Shown here one piece after another: positions 28,218 through 37,031 of a stretch of DNA of 64,000 nt. Position 1 is the first letter of the stretch. Each line of letters begins with the position of its first letter. Made by a program: the position numbers and the translations under genes. The notes below the pieces were generated by a model. That model saw only the letters and a program-made list of their open reading frames with translations, made no database searches and was not told where the DNA came from. The stretch comes from Chloroflexota bacterium (lineage in GTDB: Bacteria; Chloroflexota; UBA6077; JACCZL01): contig JAUJPG010000001.1 in NCBI GenBank assembly GCA_030447245.1, positions 297,579-361,578 of the forward strand, given 5' to 3'.

Positions 28218-29044
28218 GGCCCGCGGCCGGACGGGGTGGCTCGGCCACCGTGTAGGGCCTCCTGCAGGGTTGGTAGATCACGGAACACGAAGTCGGGCTT
28301 GAGCGGCGAGCGCTCGACGTCGTCATGGGTCGAGACGCCGGTGAGGATGAGGATAGTGGAGATGCCGGCACGACTGCCGCCGAGGATGTCGGTGTCAAGA
28401 CGGTCGCCGACCATCGCCGTCTCCCGTGGGGCGTGACCGAGGCGCTCGGCACCCATGAGCAGCATTGTCGGCTCCGGTTTGCCGATGATCAATGGAGCTA
28501 CCTTAGTCGCCGCGGTGATCGCCGCCTGGATCGTCGCCGCGCCTGGAATGATTCCGTCTGGCATCGGCAGCGACGTGTCCGGGTTAGTCCCGATGAAGGC
28601 GGCGCCTTCCGCCACGGCTCGCACCGCCAGCGTGAGCTTGCGGTAGTCGAACGTACGGTCGAGCCCGACGACGACGTACTCAACGTCATCATCAACCAAT
28701 TCGAAGCCAGCCTCGGCGAGTGCCGTCCGCAGTCCATCCTCGCCGATCGCGTACACGCGCGCTCCACCTGGCGCGTTGCGTCGCAGGTAATGGGCCGTCG
28801 CAGTCGCGCTGCCGAGTACGTCGTCTTCGCCCACGTTGATGCCCATGCCATCGAGCTTGGCGACGTACTGCGCTGGCGAGAGGGTCGAGTTGTTGGTGAT
28901 CAGCAGAAATGGAAGGCCGTCGCGCCGCAGGTAGTCGAAGAACTCAACTGCGCCGGGCAGACGGTGGTCCCCGCGGTAGACGACCCCGTCGAGGTCGATC
29001 AACAGGGCTCGGACATGCCTGAGCGAGCGCGGCTCGGAGGTCAC
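28196..29044 (-). CDS. HAD-superfamily IIA hydrolase (NagD-like)
   Basis: 282 aa. HAD motif I is ALLIDLDGVVYRGDHRLPGA, the IIA motif II FLLITNNSTLSP, a motif-III Lys in LIIGKPEPTM, and motif IV in AMVGDRLDTDILGG. This is the p-nitrophenylphosphatase/NagD group, which dephosphorylates nucleotides or sugar phosphates. Last gene of a four-gene operon; its ATG overlaps the upstream stop by 4 nt. The C-terminal ~20 residues overlap the convergent glycosidase gene. Confidence 0.9.
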   Translation of the reverse strand: MTSEPRSLRHVRALLIDLDGVVYRGDHRLPGAVEFFDYLRRDGLPFLLITNNSTLSPAQYVAKLDGMGINVGEDDVLGSATATAHYLRRNAPGGARVYAIGEDGLRTALAEAGFELVDDDVEYVVVGLDRTFDYRKLTLAVRAVAEGAAFIGTNPDTSLPMPDGIIPGAATIQAAITAATKVAPLIIGKPEPTMLLMGAERLGHAPRETAMVGDRLDTDILGGSRAGISTILILTGVSTHDDVERSPLKPDFVFRDLPTLQEALHGGRATPSGRGPHSSGAV

Positions 29045-29790
29045 GAGCGGCCGGTCCAGAGACGGAGGATCAGCCCTGCTCCGGCAACCGCCGAGGCCTG
29101 GAGAACAGTCTGCACCGCGATTCGGGTGGTTGCGTCAAACCAGAAGGCTTCGGGGAACAGCATGATCAGGTAGTCTCGGTTTGGATCCAGGATCCACAGG
29201 TCATTGCTGAAGACCAGCAGGTGGAACTGGATGAAAAGCGCGCTGAAGTCGACGAGTGACAGGCCGCCGAGTAATACGAGGATCCCGAAGGTCAAACCAG
29301 CGCTTGCCAGGCACACATTCGCGAACCCCGTGAGGAAACCTGGCCACCTGAACGCCAGATCCGCGAGCGCTACGCCAAGAATCGCCGCTGCGCTCGCGAT
29401 CTGGACGACGCGCACAAGATCGAACAGCTGCCGAACGTCGCGCATGTGCTCGATCTCGCGCTCGTTGAACAGGGGCCTGCGCCCACCGGGTAGGTCGACT
29501 TCAACCTGCAGGTCGGATTCACGGCCACTCAAGTAGTCGATGAGCGCGCGGGCAACCTGGCCGAGCTGGATCGTTGACAGGCCGGTCTGGCGCCCGACCT
29601 CATAGCGGGCAAACTCACGCTCGTAGAAACTGGCGTCGCCGGTGACCTGGAGGACGTTCGTCGTGATCAGCAGCAGCGGCACGGAGACCACAGCGAGGGC
29701 CATGCCGATCCAGCGTGTCCGACTCGGCAGGTCGGTCGGTTCGGCTGCATCAGTAGGATGCGCGTCAGGATTGGACCCGGTCGCGGTCAC
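29041..29790 (-). CDS. TIGR01906/DUF1461 integral membrane protein (Lit-like)
   Basis: 249 aa with about four TM segments (IGMALAVVSVPLLLIT, IASAAAILGVALADLAF, VCLASAGLTFGILVLLGGLS, VLQASAVAGAGLIL). Two family blocks are clear: FNEREIEHMRDVRQLFD in the extracytoplasmic loop and FHLLVFSNDLWILDPNRDYL before the last helix. The family includes Lit, a lipoprotein intramolecular transacylase described in Firmicutes; the two His in these blocks correspond to those considered catalytic, from memory. Whether this protein has that activity is inference. Both gene junctions overlap by 4 nt. Confidence 0.75.
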   Translation of the reverse strand: MTATGSNPDAHPTDAAEPTDLPSRTRWIGMALAVVSVPLLLITTNVLQVTGDASFYEREFARYEVGRQTGLSTIQLGQVARALIDYLSGRESDLQVEVDLPGGRRPLFNEREIEHMRDVRQLFDLVRVVQIASAAAILGVALADLAFRWPGFLTGFANVCLASAGLTFGILVLLGGLSLVDFSALFIQFHLLVFSNDLWILDPNRDYLIMLFPEAFWFDATTRIAVQTVLQASAVAGAGLILRLWTGRS

Positions 29791-30419
29791 TTTCCGGTTG
29801 CCCCGGGATGCGCTGGGACACGGCCAATCTCACCCGAAGGGCTCGCGGCGCGTTTGGATGCTCGACGTGGGCGTAGGATGCTGTCAACGCGCGGATAGGC
29901 CAACCAGACGCTTCCGAGCCCAAAAAGAAGGCCCGTGAGGGTGCGTAGCTCTACGGTGCTCTCTCGCCAGCCGAAGAGCTGGCTGAAACCGTCCAGCGCC
30001 ATCGGCAGAGTCAACGCGAGATAGCCAGCTGGGCCGAGCGGGCTGATACGATCACGCAGGAGCACAAACGCGACTCCGCCAAGCAGTACCGCCAGGTAGA
30101 TCGCGACGTCGCGCTCGCAGAACGCAACCTTGTAGCCTAGCTCTTGGTCACCCAGGAATGCGAAGGCACGTTCGCTCCCGATGATCGTCCCGAGCTCCTC
30201 GATGCCGTATGTTGGGCGAGCCCCCAACACGAAGTACGATCGGAACGCCCACTGGTGGCACACAACACCGTAGGCCGCGTAGATGATGTTGGCTGCTTCG
30301 GTGTGGCCGGTCGCGAGCAGGATCGGCGCGAGAAAAGGTAGGCCGACGAAGAGGCCGGCGGTCCCGTTTGCCCAGGCGAGCCAATGGCGCGCGGCGTAGG
30401 CACGCGCGGCTCCATTCAC
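29787..30419 (-). CDS. DUF2085 membrane protein
   Basis: About 210 aa from GTG 30419, whose GTGA overlaps the glutaredoxin stop. Hydrophobic segments include TAGLFVGLPFLAPILLATGH and VAIYLAVLLGGVAFVLL. The DUF2085 landmarks are YGVVCHQWAFRSYF, KVAFCERDVAIY and PMALDGFSQLFGWREST. The paired Cys and His suggest metal or redox chemistry at the membrane, but the family has no assigned role. Its tight coupling to a glutaredoxin-like gene fits redox control of those cysteines (inference). Confidence 0.8.
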   Translation of the reverse strand: MNGAARAYAARHWLAWANGTAGLFVGLPFLAPILLATGHTEAANIIYAAYGVVCHQWAFRSYFVLGARPTYGIEELGTIIGSERAFAFLGDQELGYKVAFCERDVAIYLAVLLGGVAFVLLRDRISPLGPAGYLALTLPMALDGFSQLFGWRESTVELRTLTGLLFGLGSVWLAYPRVDSILRPRRASKRAASPSGEIGRVPAHPGATGK

Positions 30420-30667
30420 GCGCCGGCCCGGCGGTCGAGGATGGCACGCCAGACTCGTTCGCGGGTCGTCGGCCACTTCAGCAAGGCGCCTCCGACGATC
30501 TCGATAACCGGAATCTCGTACCGGAAGCGGGCGAAGAGCTCAGCGTCAGCCTCGATGTCCACCCGCAGCCAGTTGATTCGTCTCTCGGATGCCAGGCTCG
30601 TCAGGATCGCGGCGGCCAGTTCACAGAGGTGGCACGCGCGCTTGCTGTAGAGCACGACCTCGGTCAT
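30416..30667 (-). CDS. Glutaredoxin-like protein (DUF836 type)
   Basis: 83 aa with thioredoxin fold: VVLYSKRACHLCELAAAIL gives the C-H-L-C active site at residues 12-15; the cis-Pro is in YEIPVIEIVGGAL. DUF836-type proteins are short glutaredoxins with reductant unknown. First gene of the operon with DUF2085, the Lit-like protein and the HAD hydrolase. About 150 nt separate it from the anti-sigma candidate gene upstream on the same strand. Confidence 0.85.
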   Translation of the reverse strand: MTEVVLYSKRACHLCELAAAILTSLASERRINWLRVDIEADAELFARFRYEIPVIEIVGGALLKWPTTRERVWRAILDRRAGA

Positions 30668-30816
30668 CGGTACCGACCTGAGCCACGAGAGCGCTTGGCG
30701 CCGCCCGAGCGTTCGCCGCGAGATCTACTCGTGGCACATCGTCTTGCACTTCGGATCATACCAAAGGCTACGACGCCGCGGTCGACGACCACCTCAGTCC
30801 GGAGTCCTCCCCGGAG

Positions 30817-31125
30817 CTACGATTCGGACAGCGCTCGCTGGATGGTGGCGTCCCTCGCGCGGGCCGGCGCGGACGGAGTCGACAATTCGCCTAGCAGGGT
30901 CACGGTGCGGCGAAGGGTCGCCAAATAGGCAGTACAATCTGCGCAGCTATCCAAGTGACGGCTGACCCGCTCCACCTCGCTGATGGCGAGCCCACCGTCC
31001 AGGTAGTCCGACAGCTGCGCCCGGACGGCTGGATGGTCACGCTCCGCCAAGCCTACCGCGCTAGGGGATCCTGCAGGCGCGTCAACATGCGCGCCCAGAA
31101 CGACACCGTCGTGGGCCTGGCTCAC
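30817..31125 (-). CDS. Zinc-finger (zf-HC2) anti-sigma factor-like protein
   Basis: 102 aa from GTG 31125, preceded by GGGAGGAG. The zf-HC2 pattern is VRAQLSDYLDGGL followed by VSRHLDSCADCTAYLATLR (H-x3-C-x2-C). Such domains hold ECF sigma factors inactive and respond to redox or envelope signals. No TM helix, so it is a soluble anti-sigma. The ECF sigma gene lies 4.8 kb upstream on the same strand with PrkA, YeaH and SpoVR between. Pairing with that sigma factor is inferred from order only. Confidence 0.7.
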   Translation of the reverse strand: MSQAHDGVVLGAHVDAPAGSPSAVGLAERDHPAVRAQLSDYLDGGLAISEVERVSRHLDSCADCTAYLATLRRTVTLLGELSTPSAPARARDATIQRALSES

Positions 31126-31271
31126 TGCGCTCCTCCCAGGATTCGCCACACACAAAGGGCTGGAGTTTTGCAGGACTGGGGGACCTGAAACACCGCCCGT
31201 GTCGCGGCGACCCTGAGGTGCCAGCATCCGCGAGCCGATGCGTTGAGTATACCCCAGACGTAGGCGGCGGG

Positions 31272-32708
31272 CTATCCTCCGCTAACCTGAGTCCGCAAGG
31301 CGATGTCGGCACAGCTCAAGACGGTCCTGTCACCGTCTCGGACCGTTTCCAGATGCACCGGCCGCCCCCAGAGTCGACGAACGAAGCGCAACGTCTTCTC
31401 CCCGTACTCCAGGTCAAGCTCGTGGCCCTCGAAGCAATGTTTCAGGTATAGCTCACGACTGCCGCGATAATCGCCGTCCTGAACGATGATGTACGGCTGG
31501 CCGAAGTTCGTCATACTGGCGAGAATCGAGTCGCGGACGATCTCCCAATTCTTCTCCGCCACCACCCAGCGGTCGTGCTCCCGCCTATAGACGTACAGAT
31601 CAAGGTCCTTGACCAGCTCCTCGGTCAGATAGTTGCGGAGGAAGGATGAATCGTCGTCGAGCTCACGGACCTCGAACACCTTGGCCCGCCCGCGGCTCAT
31701 CCCCGGTCGCGGCGTGACGTGGTCGTCCTCTCCCTCGGTCGGCGGCTCGTCCCAGCGGCGCTCGATGTCCTCGAAAATCTTGAGGCCGACGTAGTAGGGG
31801 TTGATACCGCGGCCACCGGGCGCGAGGACGCCACTGTGCAGACGGGCGAACTCGAGGTAATCCTGCTCTGGCAGGTCCAGCTCTCGCATGATCCGAAGGT
31901 GCCAATAGCTCGCCCAACCCTCGTTCATGATCTTCGTCTGCATCTGTGGAGCGAAGTAGCGTTGCTCGGCGCGCACCATCAAGATCACATCGCGCTCCCA
32001 ATCCTCAAGGTCGGGCGCGTGATCTGCCAGGAACCGCAGAAGGTCCTTCTCCGGTTCGGCTGGGAAGCGCGTCTCTGGCGGAGGCGCCTCCGGCCGGGAT
32101 GTGGCGCCGATGTACACTAGATCGTCGTAGGGCCCCACCCGATGCACGTTCTCGGGGCGGGCCGGAGTGGGGTCGCGCGGGTCGGGCGCGCGCTCGGCGC
32201 GCGAGGCCACGGGCGGTGACTCGACGTGCTCTTGGATCGACAGAACCGCGTCGAGCAAGCCCTCAACCGTCTCGCGCCCGTGCTCAAACTCGTAGCGGCG
32301 CATGCGTTCGGCATGGATGCTGACCGTCTCGAGCATTCCGCGGTTGGTGCGGCCGAAGTAGATGTTCTTCTTGAAGAAATCGACGTGGGCCAGGACGTGG
32401 GCCGCCACCAGGCTATTCTGAAGGACGCTGTTGTTCTCCAGGAGAAAGGCGTATGCGGGGTCGGTGTTGATGACGAGCTCGTAGATCTTGCTGAGTCCGT
32501 AGTCGTACATGGTCTTGATCTGCTGATACGCCCGGCCGTGGGTCCAATGCGAGAAGCGTCCTGGAATGCCGTAGGCTCCGAATTCATACATCATCGTCGC
32601 CGGCACCAGCTCGAAGTGAACTGCGTACGGATCAAGCCCGAACCCAACCGCCAGAGCGTGGATCTCGGCCATCCGCGACTCGAGCTGTTGCACCTCGGTC
32701 GCGCTCAT
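31272..32708 (-). CDS. spoVR: SpoVR family protein
   Basis: 478 aa. Family landmarks: FELVPATMMYEFGAYGIPGR, FSHWTHGRAYQQIKTMYDYG, YELVINTDPAYAFLLENNSV, AHVLAHVDFFKKNIYF, MNEGWASYWHLRIMRELDL and PYYVGLKIFEDIERRWDE. SpoVR-like proteins nearly always travel with PrkA and YeaH and are linked to sporulation in Bacillus and to stationary-phase stress in enterobacteria; biochemical function unknown. ATG overlaps the yeaH stop by 4 nt. Confidence 0.95.
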   Translation of the reverse strand: MSATEVQQLESRMAEIHALAVGFGLDPYAVHFELVPATMMYEFGAYGIPGRFSHWTHGRAYQQIKTMYDYGLSKIYELVINTDPAYAFLLENNSVLQNSLVAAHVLAHVDFFKKNIYFGRTNRGMLETVSIHAERMRRYEFEHGRETVEGLLDAVLSIQEHVESPPVASRAERAPDPRDPTPARPENVHRVGPYDDLVYIGATSRPEAPPPETRFPAEPEKDLLRFLADHAPDLEDWERDVILMVRAEQRYFAPQMQTKIMNEGWASYWHLRIMRELDLPEQDYLEFARLHSGVLAPGGRGINPYYVGLKIFEDIERRWDEPPTEGEDDHVTPRPGMSRGRAKVFEVRELDDDSSFLRNYLTEELVKDLDLYVYRREHDRWVVAEKNWEIVRDSILASMTNFGQPYIIVQDGDYRGSRELYLKHCFEGHELDLEYGEKTLRFVRRLWGRPVHLETVRDGDRTVLSCADIALRTQVSGG

Positions 32709-33874
32709 CGAGCCGCTGCCTCACTCGGCGTGTCGTGGGCCGAGAAGAACTTCTGCAGAGCTGGATAGACGTCGTCCTTGCCGGTGATGGTCACGCCGAT
32801 GAAGCGCGGGTCTTCGATCCCGACGAAGGTCGCCATCAGGGTCGAGGGCGAGCGACGGCCGCCCTCCTGGATCTCGCCATAGCCGAATGCGCTGGAGCGC
32901 TCGAGCAACTGCCGGACGAGATCGAGGCAGCGCTGATTGTCTACCTCCCCCCAATTGTCACCATCTGAGAAGTGGAACGGATAGATGTTCCAATCGGCGG
33001 TTGGATACTTCTCCTCGGCGATATTCAGGGCAAGCTGGTAGGCCGACGACACCTTCGTGCCACCGCTCTCTCCAAGGTTAAAGAACGTCTCTTCGTCCAC
33101 CTCGCGAGCGTCGGTATGATGGGTGAGAAAAACAATCTCGACCTGCTTGTACCGCGTCCGGAGGAAGCGAACCATCCAGAAATAGAAGCTGCGAGTGATG
33201 TACTTCTCGAACTCGCCCATTGACCCGGACACGTCGCGCATTGCGATGACGACCGCGTTCGACTCCTCTTTGACGTGCGTCTCCCAGGTCTTGAAGCGCA
33301 AATCGTCCGTGGTGATTCCTCCGTAACCTCCGAGCCCGCTGCGCGCGTTGCGGAGCAGGTTCTCCTTGATTGTCCGTCGCTTGTCGAGATTGCTCATCAC
33401 GCCACGGCGCCGCACCTCGGTGAACCGGACGTCCTCGGATGGGACCAGCGCACGTCCCTTCGGCTGCAGAAACGGAAGTCGAAGGTCTTCGAACACGAGT
33501 GCGGCGAGCTCGTCGACTGTGATCTCAGCCTCGTAGTAATCGATCCCGGGGAGCTCGCCGGCTCGCTTCCCCTGCCCGGGAGCGCGGTCGGACGAGGCCT
33601 CGCCGAGGACATCGCCGACCTTGGAATCACCCTCGCCCTGGCCGACCTGATCCTTGCGGTTCTCGTCGAAGCGGAAGCGAGGCAAGTCGAGCGAACGGAT
33701 CGGCACCTTGACGATCTTGTCACCATCAGAGGTGATGATCGCCTCCTCGCCGACGATCTCTCCCAGATTGCCACGAATTGCATCCTTGACCCGCTCATTG
33801 TGGCGGGCCTGATCGATCGGCCCCTTTCGATGCAGAGACCAGTCGTGACTGGTGAGCGAGGCGGTCGGCAGCAT
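32705..33874 (-). CDS. yeaH: YeaH/YhbH family VWA-domain protein (DUF444)
   Basis: About 389 aa. The C-terminal VWA domain has the MIDAS AMRDVSGSMGEFEKYI; other landmarks are GSDxDK-type IITSDGDKIVKVPIRSLDLP, GIDYYEAEITVDELA and FLTHHTDAREVDEETFF. In E. coli YeaH works with the kinase YeaG (PrkA homologue) in nitrogen and acid stress. ATG 33874 is preferred since GAGAGGAG lies 4 nt upstream; a GTG at 33892 is in frame. Middle gene of the prkA-yeaH-spoVR operon. Confidence 0.93.
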   Translation of the reverse strand: MLPTASLTSHDWSLHRKGPIDQARHNERVKDAIRGNLGEIVGEEAIITSDGDKIVKVPIRSLDLPRFRFDENRKDQVGQGEGDSKVGDVLGEASSDRAPGQGKRAGELPGIDYYEAEITVDELAALVFEDLRLPFLQPKGRALVPSEDVRFTEVRRRGVMSNLDKRRTIKENLLRNARSGLGGYGGITTDDLRFKTWETHVKEESNAVVIAMRDVSGSMGEFEKYITRSFYFWMVRFLRTRYKQVEIVFLTHHTDAREVDEETFFNLGESGGTKVSSAYQLALNIAEEKYPTADWNIYPFHFSDGDNWGEVDNQRCLDLVRQLLERSSAFGYGEIQEGGRRSPSTLMATFVGIEDPRFIGVTITGKDDVYPALQKFFSAHDTPSEAAAR

Positions 33875-33892
33875 AGTGCTCCTCTCGATCAC

Positions 33893-35785
33893 TCAGCGCG
33901 ACAGCAATGCGCCGACGTACTTGATCAGCTCGTTCGCGCAGACCGAGCAATAACCCTGCTCTGCGATCAGGCGATCAGCGACGTCGTTGATCCTACGCAG
34001 CTGTTCGGAGTCTGGCGTCTTGGTGCTGGTCGTGATCTTGACGATGTCCTTCAGGTCGGCGAACAGTTTCTTCTCGATCGCCTCGCGCAGTCGCTCGTGG
34101 GAGGTATAGGAGAAGGATTGCCCGCGCCTGGCGAGCGACGACAGGCGGATCAGAATCTCCTCGCGGAATCCTTTCTTGGCGTTTTCGGACACGCCGATCT
34201 GCTCCTCGACCGAGCGCATGAGCTGTTCGTCGGGCTCGACCTCCTCGTCGGTAATCGGATCGCGGAGCTTTCCCCGGTTGCAAAACGCCTCGACGTTGTC
34301 CAGGTAGTTGTCGAGCAGGGTCTTTGCTGATTGCTCGAAGGAGTAGACGAACGCTCGCTGGACTTCCTTCTTCGCCAGCTCGTCGTACTCGCGCCGCGTC
34401 TCCGCGATCAGGTTGAGCAGGTTCTCGCGGTGCTGGCGGTCGTAGCCGGGGTGCTGCTCGAGGCCGTCGCGCAGAGCGCGAAGCCCGTCGATCGGATTGA
34501 TGCAGGTCGTATTCTCGCGGACGAGCGCGGCCGACAGGGCGTTGATGACATACCGCGGTGAGCTACCTTCCATGCCCTCGCGGACGGTTTCTTCGCGAAG
34601 CTCGCGTAGATCCTTCTGCCCGAAGTCGTCGACGTCCTCGCCGTCGTACAGCTTCAGCTTCTTGAGCAGGCTCATGCCCGCCTTCTTGGATGGCTCCAGG
34701 CGCGACAAGACGGCGAAAGTGCTCGCCACACGAAGCGTGTTCGGCGCGACGTGGACCCCGCTCAGGTTGCTCTGGCCGATCAGCTTCTCGTAGATCTTGA
34801 TCTCGTCGGAGACCCGCAAGTTGTAGGGGACCTTAATTAGGATGATCCTGTCGTGCAGCGCCTCTGACTTCTTGTTGGCGATGAACGCGTTGTACTCGTG
34901 CTCGTTGGTATGTGAGACGATGACCTCGTCGGCATAAATCATCGCGAAACGACCGGTCTTGATGCTCTGCTCCTGTGACAGGGTCAGCAGGTTGTACAAG
35001 AACTTCTCGTCGCACTTGAGCATCTCGACGAATTCCATGATGCCGCGGTTAGCGACGTTGAGCTCGCCGTCAAAGCGGTAGGCCCGTGGATCGCTCTCCA
35101 CTCCGTACTCGCCAATCGTCGCCAGGTCGATCGAGCCGGTCAACTCGCTAATGTCCTGCGACTTGGGGTCGGAGGGCGAAAAGGTGCCGATCCCGACGCG
35201 CCGCTTCTCAGAGAACGTGACGCGGCAGACTTCGACGTCCTCGATCTTGCCGCGGTAGCGCTCTTCGACCGACACCCGGCACGCGGGGCACAGATCACCC
35301 TCAATGTAGATTCCGTGCTCGCGGCGAACCTCATCACGGACCGACTCTGGCAGCAGGTGTAGCGGCTCCTCCTGCATGGGACAGCCCGCGATAGCGTAGA
35401 CCGCACCGCCGTCCCCACGACTGTAGCTTTCCATACCGCGCTTCAGCATCGAGACGATCGTCGACTTTCCGCCGCCAACCGGACCCATCAGCAGCAGAAT
35501 GCGCTTGCGAACCTCCAGGCGCCGTGCGGCGGATGCGAAGTAGTCCACAAGCTGCTGGAGTGGTGCATCAATACCGAACAGCTCGTCTGCGAAGAAGTTG
35601 TAGGATGGCTCGCCGTTGTTGACGCGGACGCCCGCGGCCATCAACATGTCGTAGACACGCGCATGCGACAATTGGGCTATGCGGGGCTCCGCCAGCACCA
35701 TCTCGAAGTACTCGTTAAAGGTCCCCCGCCAGAGAAGCTGGCGCTCCTCCGCCCGGTACGCCTCCATCCGCGCGGTGAGACTCAT
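33893..35785 (-). CDS. prkA: PrkA serine protein kinase (AAA+ domain)
   Basis: 630 aa, full family length. An N-terminal AAA+ domain carries Walker A LLLMGPVGGGKSTIV (near residue 100) and a CxxC-bearing insertion GDLCPACRV; the C-terminal region holds the PrkA kinase-like domain and ends with EQGYCSVCANELIKY. PrkA/YeaG phosphorylates protein substrates under nutrient stress; a protease-like AAA+ role has also been suggested. Starts 120 nt after the ECF sigma gene; its stop lies 18 nt before yeaH ATG. Confidence 0.95.
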   Translation of the reverse strand: MSLTARMEAYRAEERQLLWRGTFNEYFEMVLAEPRIAQLSHARVYDMLMAAGVRVNNGEPSYNFFADELFGIDAPLQQLVDYFASAARRLEVRKRILLLMGPVGGGKSTIVSMLKRGMESYSRGDGGAVYAIAGCPMQEEPLHLLPESVRDEVRREHGIYIEGDLCPACRVSVEERYRGKIEDVEVCRVTFSEKRRVGIGTFSPSDPKSQDISELTGSIDLATIGEYGVESDPRAYRFDGELNVANRGIMEFVEMLKCDEKFLYNLLTLSQEQSIKTGRFAMIYADEVIVSHTNEHEYNAFIANKKSEALHDRIILIKVPYNLRVSDEIKIYEKLIGQSNLSGVHVAPNTLRVASTFAVLSRLEPSKKAGMSLLKKLKLYDGEDVDDFGQKDLRELREETVREGMEGSSPRYVINALSAALVRENTTCINPIDGLRALRDGLEQHPGYDRQHRENLLNLIAETRREYDELAKKEVQRAFVYSFEQSAKTLLDNYLDNVEAFCNRGKLRDPITDEEVEPDEQLMRSVEEQIGVSENAKKGFREEILIRLSSLARRGQSFSYTSHERLREAIEKKLFADLKDIVKITTSTKTPDSEQLRRINDVADRLIAEQGYCSVCANELIKYVGALLSR

Positions 35786-35906
35786 CGTGCCTCCTGGCCC
35801 GCGATCGACGCGGCACCGGTGTTCACGATTAGATGCGCGGGATCGTAAAACGATTCAGGGTGCTGCCAAGGCCCCACGGTGGCCCGGAACGCGTTCACCG
35901 CGGAGC

Positions 35907-36437
35907 TTAGCCGAGGACCTCCGCCAGAAACTGCCGCAGGAGGACGCGGGCGCGGTGTAGGCGCGACTTTACCGCCGCCTCGCTCAGCTCGAGCGCGGTC
36001 GCCGTCTCCGCGGTCGACAGGCCTTCGACGTCGCGTAGGACAAGTGTCGCCCTGAGGTCCGGCGCCAGGAGCTGGATTCCTTCTTCTAGCTTCGCGTGCA
36101 GCTCGGCCCGAGCGACCGCCTGGGGAACGTCCCCGGTCCAGTCGCGCACCGGGGAGGACTCCGCGTCATCCGCGAGGTAGTCGTGCGCGTGCCGCGCGCG
36201 AACCCGCTGGAGGGCGGCGTTGACTGCGATCCGATACAGCCAGGTGGTGGGCGATGCTGCACCGCGGAACGAGGGCCACGCACGGAAGGCCGACAAGAAG
36301 GCGTCCTGCATCGCGTCCTCGGCATCGGGCGACGAGCCGGTAATGCGGAGCGCGATCCCGTAAACGCGGTCCCCGTATTCCTGGATCAGTTGCTCGAAGG
36401 CCACGCGGTCCGGCGTGCCTTCGGACGAAAGGCTCAT
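35907..36437 (-). CDS. ECF RNA polymerase sigma factor
   Basis: 176 aa from ATG 36437. Sigma region 2 is FEQLIQEYGDRVYGIALRIT with DAEDAMQDAFLSAFRAWPSF and TWLYRIAVNAALQRVRA; region 4 is LRATLVLRDVEGLSTAETAT with the helix-turn-helix SEAAVKSRLHRARVLLRQFL. Sigma-E type. First gene upstream of prkA on the same strand, so it may drive the prkA operon; the zinc-finger protein at the operon's far end is its likely anti-sigma partner (inference). Confidence 0.92.
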   Translation of the reverse strand: MSLSSEGTPDRVAFEQLIQEYGDRVYGIALRITGSSPDAEDAMQDAFLSAFRAWPSFRGAASPTTWLYRIAVNAALQRVRARHAHDYLADDAESSPVRDWTGDVPQAVARAELHAKLEEGIQLLAPDLRATLVLRDVEGLSTAETATALELSEAAVKSRLHRARVLLRQFLAEVLG

Positions 36438-36599
36438 CACCGCTGCCCTTGGCTCGAGCCGAACACCCACCGTGCCATTGTCACAGGGCCAGATCGATTG
36501 TGGCAACCGTTCGTGTCACAAAGCTGCTACGGGAACCGTCGGCGCATCCGCCGTCTGCCAACGGCTCCACATGCGATACGCCTGGCGCGGTCGGTCGTG

Positions 36600-36908
36600 C
36601 TAAAAAGGGACGATCTCGATCTCCCGATCGACGACTTCGGCATCCAGCCGGCTCGACTCGATGTGCTCCACGATTGTGGCAAGCTGCCGTTCCGCGTGGG
36701 CTGCCTGACCGCTGACCACGGCGATCCCGAGCACTGCAGTCTGCCAGGAGTCCTGACTTTCCACTTCAGTCACCGCTGCGTTGTAGCGGGCTCTGAGCCG
36801 ATCGATCAGCGACCGCAGGACGCGCCGCTTCTCCTTGAGTGAGTGGCTCTCCCCCACCCGCAGCGTCACGCGACTCACTCCGATGTGCACCACCCACACC
36901 CCCTTCAC
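36600..36908 (-). CDS. DUF503 family protein
   Basis: About 102 aa. HIGVSRVTLRVGESHSLKEK is the DUF503 opening (strand, then S-L-K-x-K-R), followed by SLIDRLRARYNAAVTEVE and the C-terminal AEVVDREIEIVPF. DUF503 (YlxP-type) proteins form small ferredoxin-like dimers, often near ribosome-biogenesis genes; function unknown. GTG at 36908 or 36899. Divergent from selC. Confidence 0.85.
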   Translation of the reverse strand: MKGVWVVHIGVSRVTLRVGESHSLKEKRRVLRSLIDRLRARYNAAVTEVESQDSWQTAVLGIAVVSGQAAHAERQLATIVEHIESSRLDAEVVDREIEIVPF

Positions 36909-36968
36909 TTGTCAATCAGACGTTCAGGTCGAGGCGAAGGTTCTCGTTCAAGGCCGCCTGACCGCTGA

Positions 36969-36974
36969 TATACT
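36969..36974 (+). promoter_or_regulatory. Possible -10 element (TATACT) upstream of selC
   Basis: TATACT sits 57 nt before the mature tRNA-Sec 5' end and is the best -10 match in the DUF503-selC gap. No convincing -35 lies 16-18 nt upstream, so this is tentative. Confidence 0.25.
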
Positions 36975-37031
36975 CTGACCGTCCTACGTGAGCAACTGGA
37001 CACGGCCCTGCGGCTAGCTGGCGGCTCACTT

